Below, one piece after another: positions 10,089 through 17,268 of a stretch of DNA of 64,000 nt. Under the pieces are notes generated by a model. The model had not been told where the DNA came from and did no database searches. It saw only the letters and a list, made by a program, of their open reading frames with translations. Source of the DNA: Clostridia bacterium (GTDB lineage Bacteria; Bacillota; Clostridia; TANB77; CAG-508). Position numbers and translations under genes: made by a program. Numbering within the stretch: position 1 is the stretch's first letter; the number at the start of each line of letters is the position of its first letter. The stretch lies in the NCBI GenBank assembly GCA_900759475.1, contig CAAEVK010000037.1, forward strand, positions 1 to 64,000. Reading direction: 5' to 3'.

Positions 10089-10868
10089 ATGGAAAATGTC
10101 TTAGTAGGATTGTTAATCCCTTTTTTGGGTACTACATTAGGTTCAGCAATGGTCTTTTTAATGAAAGATAAAATAAATCCAAAAGTTCAAAAACTATTAT
10201 TAGGTTTTGCTTCTGGAGTAATGATAGCAGCTTCTATTTGGTCGCTTATAACACCGTCAATAGAAATGGCAGAAGAACAGGGGAAAATTTCCTGGATTCC
10301 AGCCTCAATAGGTTTTTTATTAGGTATTACATTTTTATTAGTTTTAGATAGTCTTATACCACATTTACATTTAAACTCAAAAAAGCCAGAAGGAATAAAA
10401 GCAAAGTTAAAAAATACTACAATGATGATATTAGCTGTAACACTTCACAATATTCCAGAAGGTATGGCAGTTGGTGTTGTGTTTTCAGGAGTATTAGCTC
10501 AAAATACAACAATAACATTAGCTGGAGCATTTGCATTATCAATAGGAATAGCAATACAAAACTTTCCAGAAGGAGCAATAATATCAATGCCATTAAAAAA
10601 TGAAGGAATTTCAAAACCAAAAGCATTTTTATACGGAACATTATCAGGTGTTGTTGAGCCAATAGGAGCTATTATAACTATTTTGCTTACAAGTATTGTA
10701 ACACCTATATTACCTTATTTACTTTCTTTTGCAGCAGGAGCAATGATCTATGTTGTGGTCGAAGAATTAATCCCTGAATCTCAAGCAGGAGAACATTCTA
10801 ATATTGGAACGATTGGTGTAGCAATAGGTTTTGTTATAATGATGATATTAGATGTTGCACTTGGATAG
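10089..10868 (+). CDS. ZIP-family divalent metal transporter
   Basis: 259 residues with about eight membrane helices. The two signature helices are present: L-H-N-I-P-E-G-M-A-V-G and Q-N-F-P-E-G-A-I-I-S-M-P, which supply the His, Asn and Glu metal ligands. A histidine pair (H-L-H-L) lies in the loop before helix 4. These ZupT-like carriers take up zinc, iron or manganese. GGAGG precedes ATG. Close spacing behind the ABC pair suggests one transcript. Confidence 0.9.
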   Translation: MENVLVGLLIPFLGTTLGSAMVFLMKDKINPKVQKLLLGFASGVMIAASIWSLITPSIEMAEEQGKISWIPASIGFLLGITFLLVLDSLIPHLHLNSKKPEGIKAKLKNTTMMILAVTLHNIPEGMAVGVVFSGVLAQNTTITLAGAFALSIGIAIQNFPEGAIISMPLKNEGISKPKAFLYGTLSGVVEPIGAIITILLTSIVTPILPYLLSFAAGAMIYVVVEELIPESQAGEHSNIGTIGVAIGFVIMMILDVALG

Positions 10869-10956
10869 ACTAATGACAAGTAAAGAAACTAGAATTTAAC
10901 AAAAAGAAAAAATCAATATTATAATACCTTAATAAAAAGTTTTTTAAGACTAATTA

Positions 10957-11023
10957 ACATCCCCTTTTTATTTTCAAAGAAAATTATTTTATACTGTTGC
11001 AGTATAGAGTAATTTTCTTTTTT
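10957..11023 (+). terminator. Terminator hairpin with repeated C-A-T-C-C-C-C leader
   Basis: ACATCCCCTTTTTATTTTC (10957-10975) is followed by a long hairpin: AGAAAATTA and TATACTG pair with CAGTATA and TAATTTTCT, ending in TTTTTT. It closes the gpmA-AraC-ABC-ZIP group and matches the design of the hairpin at 4643. Confidence 0.7.
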
Positions 11024-11056
11024 ATGCTATAATCATCTCGACAAATTACAAGTTAT

Positions 11057-11101
11057 AGAAGAGATATAATTCTTAACATAAGAAATTATATCTTCTTTTT
11101 T
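11057..11101 (+). terminator. Hairpin with T-run
   Basis: AGAAGATATAATT-type arms (AGAAGAGATATAATTCTT and its near complement AAGAAATTATATCTTCT) around a short loop, followed by TTTTTTA. Probably a terminator, insulating the defence genes that follow. Together with the neighbouring hairpins it accounts for most of the 348-base gap 10869-11216. Confidence 0.55.
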
Positions 11102-11127
11102 ATTGATTTTTACTATATTAAACAATG

Positions 11128-11170
11128 AATATCAATATTTTTGAGAAAAATTCTCAAAAATATTGATATT
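11128..11170. promoter_or_regulatory. Perfect 20-bp inverted repeat before rloA
   Basis: AATATCAATATTTTTGAGAA is followed by AAA and then its exact reverse complement. It ends 46 bases before the rloA start. The 43-base palindrome could be a regulator's operator or an RNA hairpin that hides or ends the leader. Confidence 0.6.
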
Positions 11171-11216
11171 TTTAAAAATATGGCATATAATATAGTATGA
11201 GAGGAGGAAAATCAAA

Positions 11217-12461
11217 ATGTTAATAAGATTTAGTTTTAAAAACTTTAAATCATTTAAAGATGAAAATGTACTAGATATGGAAGCTACATCATTAAAAGAA
11301 CATGAATATAATCTTGTAAAAACAGACCAAGTTAATCTTTTAAAAGTAGCAGCAATATATGGTGCTAATGCAAGTGGAAAAACTAATGTATTACAAGCTT
11401 TTGATTATATGAAAAAAAGAATATTAGTTAGTGATGATTCTAAAAAGAACTCTCCAATAGATGAAGATAATGTATATAGTTATATGATAAATAATGAACC
11501 AATTAGTTTAGAAGTTGAAATACTAGCAAAAAATAACAAAATATATAAATATGGTTTTGATGTATTAAAGGATAGTATTGTTTCAGAATGGCTATATATA
11601 AAAAAGATAAATAAATTCTATTCAATTTTTGAAAGAGAAAAGAACAATGTTACTATGAAATCAAATAATAAAATATCAGGACTAGCAAATATTGATGAAA
11701 GAACTTTATTTTTAAATATATATAGTAAAATAGATAAAGACAATGAAGATTTTAACAATGTTTATGATTGGTTTGTAGATGCAAATTATTTGGATTTAGG
11801 AAATCCAAGATTTGAAGATTTTATAAATACTAGAATTTCACTAAAAATATTAAGTGATGAAAAATATAAAAAAGAATTGTTAAGATTTATTAAAACATTT
11901 GACTCTGGAATAGAAGGAATTAAAACTACACCTAATTCTTTAGAAGAAGTACAGAATAACAATAGAGTAGTTAAAGTTGAACTAATTCATAGGGGAGAGA
12001 ATAATGAATTAAAAGCATTACCACTAGAATTAGAATCAAATGGTACTAGAAAAATGTTTCATTTATTTGACTTCTTTATGGATGCATTAAGAAATGGAAT
12101 GGTATTATTTATAGATGAATTAGATGCAAAATTACATCCATTATTAACAAGATATATTATTAATTTGTTCCATAATAGTGAAACAAATATAGGTAATGGT
12201 CAGCTAATATATTCTACTCATGATACAGTAAATTTAAATAAAGATACATTTAGAAGAGATGAAATATGGTTTACTGAGAAGAATAAAGATGGTGTATCAG
12301 AATTATATGCTCTATCAGATTATATACTTGATGATGATGGAGACAAAAAATCTGGTAAAAAAGTTAGAAATGATGCAACATACAACAAAGATTATTTAAC
12401 TGGAAGATATGGTGCTATTCCAGTTTTAGAAGAATTTGAGATAAGTTATGAGAAACAATAA
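11217..12461 (+). CDS. RloA / AbiLi-like AAA ATPase (AAA_15)
   Basis: 414 residues. The N-terminus (R-F-S-F-K-N-F-K-S-F-K-D) and Walker A (I-Y-G-A-N-A-S-G-K-T-N) are typical of AAA_15/OLD-type ATPases. A Walker B-like M-V-L-F-I-D-E-L-D-A-K-L-H-P lies near residue 300, then S-T-H-D. It overlaps the next gene, an RloB homologue, by 14 bases. This pair corresponds to RloA/RloB of restriction islands and to the AbiL abortive-infection system of lactococci. Predicted role: ATP-driven sensor in phage defence. Confidence 0.85.
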   Translation: MLIRFSFKNFKSFKDENVLDMEATSLKEHEYNLVKTDQVNLLKVAAIYGANASGKTNVLQAFDYMKKRILVSDDSKKNSPIDEDNVYSYMINNEPISLEVEILAKNNKIYKYGFDVLKDSIVSEWLYIKKINKFYSIFEREKNNVTMKSNNKISGLANIDERTLFLNIYSKIDKDNEDFNNVYDWFVDANYLDLGNPRFEDFINTRISLKILSDEKYKKELLRFIKTFDSGIEGIKTTPNSLEEVQNNNRVVKVELIHRGENNELKALPLELESNGTRKMFHLFDFFMDALRNGMVLFIDELDAKLHPLLTRYIINLFHNSETNIGNGQLIYSTHDTVNLNKDTFRRDEIWFTEKNKDGVSELYALSDYILDDDGDKKSGKKVRNDATYNKDYLTGRYGAIPVLEEFEISYEKQ

Positions 12462-13089
12462 TGTTTCAAGAAAAGATAGATTAAAAAGTAAAAGGCGAGC
12501 ACCAGCCAATTACTTAATTGTATGTGAAGGCAAGAAAACAGAACCCAATTACTTTAACGGATTAAAGAAAAAGATTAATAATAAGTACGGAAATAAAGTA
12601 GATGTTTTAATACCTAATATTGAAGTTAAAGGAACAGGAAGAAATACTACAGATTTAGTAAAATATACTCAAAAGTATGTCAATTATTCAAGTAAAGTAT
12701 ATGGACAAGTTTGGGTAGTATTTGATAAAGATGACTATAATGATGAGCAATTTAATAAAGCAATAGAAAATTGTGATTATAATGCTTGTTGGTCAAATCC
12801 TAATTTTGAACTTTGGTTGTTAGCACATTTAAAGAAAGTAACTAGATACATTTCTAAAGATGATATATTAGATGAACTTAGCAAAGAATTTCAAAAGAAT
12901 GGATTAGGAGAGTATAATAAAAATGATGCTGACATTTTTGAAAAGGTTACAAAAAATGGCAAAATACATAATGCAATAAGAAATTGTGAATATATGGAGA
13001 ATCTTAATAAAGATGGACGAGCATCAGAAAGAAATCCCATGACAAAGGTTTATAAAATTGTTGATGGATTAAAAGAATATTTAGAATAG
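12448..13089 (+). CDS. RloB / AbiLii-like protein
   Basis: 213 residues. The start (R-K-D-R-L-K-S-K-R-R), then L-I-V-C-E-G-K-K-T-E-P-N-Y-F, V-W-V-V-F-D-K-D-D-Y-N, and S-N-P-N-F-E-L-W-L-L are hallmarks of the RloB family, a Toprim-like fold with acidic E and D-K-D residues able to bind metal. It is thought to be the effector, probably a nuclease, of the RloAB/AbiL pair. The start lies inside the end of rloA, so the two are translated together. Confidence 0.85.
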   Translation: MRNNNVSRKDRLKSKRRAPANYLIVCEGKKTEPNYFNGLKKKINNKYGNKVDVLIPNIEVKGTGRNTTDLVKYTQKYVNYSSKVYGQVWVVFDKDDYNDEQFNKAIENCDYNACWSNPNFELWLLAHLKKVTRYISKDDILDELSKEFQKNGLGEYNKNDADIFEKVTKNGKIHNAIRNCEYMENLNKDGRASERNPMTKVYKIVDGLKEYLE

Positions 13090-13100
13090 TTTTACAAGAG

Positions 13101-13153
13101 AAAAGCAAAGTATGAGAGTAATTTTATATTACAGGATTATTTTGCTTTTTTTA
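13101..13153 (+). terminator. Hairpin after rloB
   Basis: AAAAGCAAA and its partner TTTGCTTTTTTT flank an AT-rich spacer; the T-run follows directly. It separates the RloAB pair from the membrane protein/TIR group. Confidence 0.5.
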
Positions 13154-13218
13154 CAGCAAATTACAAATTTCGACAAAATTTGCAATAAAAAAATGATATA
13201 TAGAAAAGGGGGGTAATA

Positions 13219-13617
13219 ATGAGTGAAGAAAAGAAAATTGAATTTGAACAATATAAAATATTTATTGATTCAGCAGAAAAAAATAGTGATAAACGAATAA
13301 CACAAAATAATATTTATTTGACAATTAATTTGGCATTTGTATCATACATATGTACACAGAATTTTGATATAAAGCAAACTATTATAATGATAATTATTGG
13401 TATATTAATTTGTATAATATGGTTTTGCACAATTAACAATTATTCGAAAAGGAATAAAGTTAAATTTGAAATAATAAATGAAAGTGAATATGGCAAATTG
13501 TATAAAGAAGAATGGAAAAGAATTAGTATATTAACAGCACTAACAACATATGAAAAGATAAGTTCATTAATTTTTATTATTTTATATATAGCATTATTTG
13601 TTATAAAACTAATATAA
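13219..13617 (+). CDS. Two-helix membrane protein (SLATT-like, possible pore effector)
   Basis: 132 residues. A soluble N-terminal helix (E-F-E-Q-Y-K-I-F-I-D-S-A-E-K-N-S-D-K-R) is followed by N-N-I-Y-L-T-I-N and two membrane helices (about residues 50-75 and 110-130). A charged start, R and N just before the first helix, and a pair of helices are the general pattern of SLATT-type effectors that open pores in the membrane. It is followed after 15 bases by a TIR-like gene, suggesting a sensor/effector pair. Family assignment is tentative. Confidence 0.55.
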   Translation: MSEEKKIEFEQYKIFIDSAEKNSDKRITQNNIYLTINLAFVSYICTQNFDIKQTIIMIIIGILICIIWFCTINNYSKRNKVKFEIINESEYGKLYKEEWKRISILTALTTYEKISSLIFIILYIALFVIKLI

Positions 13618-13632
13618 AGGAGTGAAGAATAA

Positions 13633-14034
13633 ATGAAAATATATGATTTATTTATTAGTCATGCATGGAAATATAATAATGAGTATTACAGACTTGAAGA
13701 ATTGCTAAAGGAATATAGTTATTTTAATTTTAGAAATTATAGTGTTCCTGAACACGATCCATTAGATTTTAATAGTGTGAGAGAATTAGTTCAGAAACTA
13801 GATGAACAAATAAGAGAAAGTAGTATTGTTTTAGTAATAGGAGGAATGTATTGCAATTACAGAAAATGGATAAAGAAAGAAATTGAAATAGCTAAAAAAT
13901 ATAATAAGCCAATTTTATTAATAGAACCTTATGGATGCAACAGAATACCAAATGATGTAGAGATTAATGCTAACAAAATTGTAAAATGGAACACAAAGTC
14001 AATAGTTGAAGCAATAAGAGAATTAGTAAATTAG
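13633..14034 (+). CDS. TIR-like (MTH538/ThsB-type) protein
   Basis: 133 residues, essentially one domain. It begins Y-D-L-F-I-S-H-A-W, continues with L-D-E-Q-I-R-E-S-S-I-V-L-V-I-G-G, then K-W-I-K-K-E-I-E-I-A, and ends in a strand with P-I-L-L-I-E-P-Y-G. This is the MTH538 TIR-like family, found in the ThsB sensor of Thoeris phage defence, which makes nucleotide signals from NAD. Here the gene sits between a small membrane protein and a DUF6414-like gene, not beside a ThsA. Confidence 0.8.
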   Translation: MKIYDLFISHAWKYNNEYYRLEELLKEYSYFNFRNYSVPEHDPLDFNSVRELVQKLDEQIRESSIVLVIGGMYCNYRKWIKKEIEIAKKYNKPILLIEPYGCNRIPNDVEINANKIVKWNTKSIVEAIRELVN

Positions 14035-14054
14035 ATAAAAAGGAGTTAAAGTAG

Positions 14055-14888
14055 ATGAAACATTATATTTATATTGATAAAGAAATCTTAAATTCATACA
14101 TATCACAAATATATGGTGGTATCTTAGAAAGAGGAAAAGCTGAAAAAGAATTAGTAGAAAAAGAAACACAAGAAATTACAACTCCAGAAGAAAGGATAAG
14201 GGCAACTATTAAAGGAGGAATACCAGCAATTTTAAATAGCAATATAGAAACTGAATATGATTTGAAAGAAAAATCAATGAGAGGAGTTGATAATTCTAAT
14301 ACATCAAAAGAAGTTATTGAAAAAATATATCATGATAATTTGCTAGATAATTTAATTGAATATATAAATAATAATGAGGAAGTAATTAATAATATTAGTG
14401 ATATACAATATGGTAAATATGTAGAATTTAAATTACCATTTAATTTTGTAAATCATAGCTATTTAAAGTCTATTAGTAATAATGACTTTAAAAAATCATT
14501 TGAGAAAATAATGAATGCTACTAATCCAGGAAATGATAAAACAACTAAAGATGCCAAATTTGCTATGGAATTGATTGGAAATTTTACAACTTTTTTTGAT
14601 TCATGTTTTCCAGCTAAACAGTTAATAATTAGTAATAATTTAATTATACCATTAGATGATCAATTTTTAAGGGAAAAACCAGAAATGATAGATTTTAAGT
14701 ATGGAGGAGATATAGCAGTAATAGGAAAAGTAACAAAAGATTGTAGCAGAGATATAAATGTATTTGGACTGTATAATAGAGAATTTGGAAAGGCAATAGA
14801 AGAAGTAAGACAGGCTATGTATAATCTATTTCTACCTAATTATAAAAAATCTTTTATAATTACACCAATAGCATTATACTTTGAATAA
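14055..14888 (+). CDS. DUF6414-like protein of a putative defence cluster
   Basis: 277 residues with no membrane segment. The N-terminus (Y-I-Y-I-D-K-E-I-L-N-S-Y-I-S-Q-I-Y-G-G) resembles the DUF6414 family, which often occurs in defence islands and whose function is unknown. A middle part with K-Y-V-E-F-K-L-P-F and a C-terminal strand pair (F-I-I-T-P-I-A-L-Y-F) suggest a two-domain alpha/beta protein. It lies 20 bases after the TIR-like gene with its own AAGGAG site and probably forms one operon with it. Confidence 0.5.
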   Translation: MKHYIYIDKEILNSYISQIYGGILERGKAEKELVEKETQEITTPEERIRATIKGGIPAILNSNIETEYDLKEKSMRGVDNSNTSKEVIEKIYHDNLLDNLIEYINNNEEVINNISDIQYGKYVEFKLPFNFVNHSYLKSISNNDFKKSFEKIMNATNPGNDKTTKDAKFAMELIGNFTTFFDSCFPAKQLIISNNLIIPLDDQFLREKPEMIDFKYGGDIAVIGKVTKDCSRDINVFGLYNREFGKAIEEVRQAMYNLFLPNYKKSFIITPIALYFE

Positions 14889-15022
14889 TATTAAATATAA
14901 TTGGTATAAAATTATAAGAAAAGATAAAAAATATTCTAATAAGAAACTGAAAAAATTTTATAAATATAGCTTTGCAGATACAATAAAGTTGGTGCTAGAT
15001 TGTAAAAACTTTCTAAAAAGTA

Positions 15023-15051
15023 TTGACAAAGTATGTAAATGTGTATAAAAT
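15023..15051 (+). promoter_or_regulatory. SigmaA-type promoter
   Basis: TTGACA at 15023-15028 and TAAAAT at 15046-15051 with a 17-base spacer, close to the vegetative consensus. It would transcribe a leader of about 270 bases ahead of the small TnpW-like gene and the recombinase. Confidence 0.7.
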
Positions 15052-15059
15052 ATGCAAAG

Positions 15060-15172
15060 AAAGTGTAATGGCAAAGGCATTACACAGATAGATTAATTGA
15101 GAAAAAGTGTTAGCAAAAAGTTGCTTAAGATAACACCTAATAGTGTGAAAACATTATTGGGTGTCTTTTTTT
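15060..15172 (+). ncRNA. Structured leader with possible attenuator
   Basis: Three stems follow the promoter. GTGTAATG (15063) pairs with CATTACAC (15078). GTGTTA (15107) pairs with TAACAC (15131). ACACCTAATA (15133) pairs with TATTGGGTGT (15155), followed by C and seven Ts, a normal terminator. The second and third stems share bases 15133-15136 and so exclude each other, as in an attenuator or riboswitch. I match it to no known class. I see nothing else in the gap 14889-15331 except AC-rich sequence near 15180-15260. Confidence 0.5.
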
Positions 15173-15331
15173 ATGCAAAAAAAGATTAAAACGGTTTCGC
15201 TTTTACTATAAGTATATATAGAAGCGGTTAGCACATTGGCAAATACACTTATTTAAGTGTCATATCAAGCCATTTTCTTTAATATTCTGTATTAGATATT
15301 TTATTAAAAACAATTTGGAGATGATGCGAGT

Positions 15332-15478
15332 ATGTGTAAAGATAACAAACAAACAAAATGTAAGCAATTAGAATTTAATACATATTGTATATTTGCAGAA
15401 GAAAAAAAGGATGTTAAAGAAACAATAGGACTAATTTTTAAAGATTATTTAGAAAATATAAAGATAAAAACTAAGTAA
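15332..15478 (+). CDS. Small TnpW-like protein
   Basis: 48 residues, ATG 15332, with GGAG 12 bases before it. The body contains N-T-Y-C-I-F-A-E-E-K-K-D-V-K-E-T followed by a short helix with F-K-D-Y-L. Length, sequence pattern and position just upstream of a large serine recombinase resemble the TnpW proteins of clostridial Tn4451-like elements, whose role is unclear. The recombinase starts 74 bases further on. Confidence 0.45.
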   Translation: MCKDNKQTKCKQLEFNTYCIFAEEKKDVKETIGLIFKDYLENIKIKTK

Positions 15479-15552
15479 TTATTACATATTATTGCAAAAT
15501 AATTTTGGGAACGTTACAATTTAATTGTAGATGATTACGGATAGGAGGTCAG

Positions 15553-17220
15553 ATGCTAGATTTTAAAAGTCAGAACTTTAAAGTTGGAATGTATATCAGA
15601 TTATCTAGAGAAGATGGCGACAAGCAAGAAAGCGAAAGTATCAGTAATCAGAGAAATATTTTGCAAAGATATGTAAAGGAGAATGATTTATGTTTTGTAA
15701 AAGAATATGTTGATGATGGAGTAAGTGGTACAACATTTGATAGACCTGGATTTAATGAGATGCTACAAGATATCGAAAATAAAAATATCAATATGGTTAT
15801 AACAAAAGATTTATCAAGACTAGGTAGGGATTATATTAAAACAGGTTTTTATATAGAGGATTACTTTCCAAAAAACAATGTTAGATATGTTGCCATAACA
15901 GATGGTATAGATACATATTTAGATAGCACAAATAATGATATAACACCTTTTAAAGCAATTATGAATGATATGTATGCTAAGGATATTTCAAAGAAAATTA
16001 GAAGTGTTTATAAAGAGAAACAAAAGCAGGGCGAATATCTTTGTAGTGCAACTGCTTATGGCTATAAAAAACATCCTAGTATAAAAAATAAATTAGTTGT
16101 AGATAGAAAAGTAAAAAGTGTTGTAGAAAAAATCTTTGATATGTATTCAAATGGACATGGAAGCTCAGAGATTGTAAATTATTTGAATAATAACAAATAT
16201 TTATCTCCGTCAGGATACAGAAAAACAGGTGCTGTTCAAGATGAAAACAAGACAGGATATAACTGGAATGAAGTAACATTATGTAATATGCTAAGAAATG
16301 AAGTATATATCGGAAATACAGTACAAAACAAAAAATCTGTTATATCATATAAAGTAAAGAAAATAAGAAGTGTGGAAAAGAAAAATCAAATAAGAGTAAA
16401 TAATACACATGAGCCTATTATCGACAAAGATATATTTGAAAAAGTACAGTGTATTTTAGAAAAAAGAGGAACAAATACAAAACTTAAATATGACTATTTA
16501 TTACGAGGGTTACTTTACTGTTATAATTGCAAAAGGAAATTGCAAATAGTTTTAAAGAAAAATTCTAAAAGAAATTCAAAAGCACATCCATATATAACTT
16601 GTAGTGATGCAAAGATACGAGGTTGCTATCCACTAAGCATGAATTATGAAAAATTAGAAAGACACATTATTAATATTGTAAAAAAGATATGTGGAATATA
16701 TGCAGATAAGGAAGTTTTTGCGAGGTTTTATGAAAAATACCAAAATAAAACTCTTGATATAAGAGAAGGTTATAGAAATAAACTATCACAGGTTAATAAA
16801 GCTATAAATGAAATAAATAGTAACTTAGACAAGATGTATATGGACAAATTAAGAGGTGTTTTGCAAGAAGAAGATTATATTAGAGTTTCACAAAAATTAA
16901 AATTTGAAAGAACAAAATTAAATGAACAAAAGAAAGAATTAGATCAAAAGTTAAGTCAAACAGAAGAAAAAGTAGATAATAAAAACAAAGCAAAAGAAGA
17001 AAAGGAATTAGATAAATTAATAGAAGATTTTTTGAAATTAGAAAAAATTGATAAAATTTATTTATATCGATTAATCAACAAAATAGAGATAGATAAAGAT
17101 AAAAATATTTACATATATTTTAATTTTTCAAAATTAAATTCTATTAATGAAAATCTAGATGAATTTGTTAAAATCGAAGAATTAATAAATGAAGATAATC
17201 CAAAACGCAAAGCCATGTAA
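15553..17220 (+). CDS. Large serine recombinase (integrase/excisionase of the element)
   Basis: 555 residues. The N-terminal resolvase domain begins V-G-M-Y-I-R-L-S-R-E-D-G with the catalytic Ser at about residue 18, then S-I-S-N-Q-R and I-T-K-D-L-S-R-L-G-R-D. A recombinase domain (about 170-290) is followed by a zinc ribbon (L-L-R-G-L-L-Y-C-Y-N-C, second Cys pair C-S-D and G-C-Y-P) and a long coiled coil (about 400-490). This is the TnpX-like group that moves clostridial elements by site-specific exchange. GGAGG precedes ATG. Its stop lies about 45 bases from the break in the M14 gene, so it marks the right end. Confidence 0.93.
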   Translation: MLDFKSQNFKVGMYIRLSREDGDKQESESISNQRNILQRYVKENDLCFVKEYVDDGVSGTTFDRPGFNEMLQDIENKNINMVITKDLSRLGRDYIKTGFYIEDYFPKNNVRYVAITDGIDTYLDSTNNDITPFKAIMNDMYAKDISKKIRSVYKEKQKQGEYLCSATAYGYKKHPSIKNKLVVDRKVKSVVEKIFDMYSNGHGSSEIVNYLNNNKYLSPSGYRKTGAVQDENKTGYNWNEVTLCNMLRNEVYIGNTVQNKKSVISYKVKKIRSVEKKNQIRVNNTHEPIIDKDIFEKVQCILEKRGTNTKLKYDYLLRGLLYCYNCKRKLQIVLKKNSKRNSKAHPYITCSDAKIRGCYPLSMNYEKLERHIINIVKKICGIYADKEVFARFYEKYQNKTLDIREGYRNKLSQVNKAINEINSNLDKMYMDKLRGVLQEEDYIRVSQKLKFERTKLNEQKKELDQKLSQTEEKVDNKNKAKEEKELDKLIEDFLKLEKIDKIYLYRLINKIEIDKDKNIYIYFNFSKLNSINENLDEFVKIEELINEDNPKRKAM

Positions 17221-17268
17221 TTCCAGTAGTTACAAGACTTTGCAAAATGGTTGGTAGTTTTTAAAATC
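17221..17268. other. Right attachment junction (attR) of the serine-recombinase element
   Basis: Read on the minus strand, the M14 protein follows its family as far as G-W-K-A-N-I-T-G-V-D (GAT codon at 17266-17268). It then runs into unrelated sequence and stops at 17230-17232. The family normally continues L-N-x-x-F-P. The change marks the junction between chromosome and element. The crossover dinucleotide cannot be fixed without the other end. Confidence 0.6.

Larger units (their letters stand above)
1..17262. mobile_element. Right part of a large serine-recombinase element (left end outside window)
   Basis: A large serine recombinase ends at 17220. Only about 45 bases further, the M14 peptidase gene on the opposite strand loses its family similarity, just after its G-V-D motif (about 17266). 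This is the usual arrangement of a serine integrase next to its attachment site. The rest of the M14 gene is not found anywhere to the left in the window, so the left end lies before base 1. Cargo is accessory in character: regulators, transporters and a defence cluster. No gene in this stretch has an in-frame CGG. The exact ends are inferred, and some of the leftmost genes could be older chromosome. Confidence 0.65.

Noticed and set aside
15180..15240. CGG triplets near 15191 and 15223 as coding shifts
   Set aside because: They lie in the non-coding leader upstream of the TnpW-like gene.
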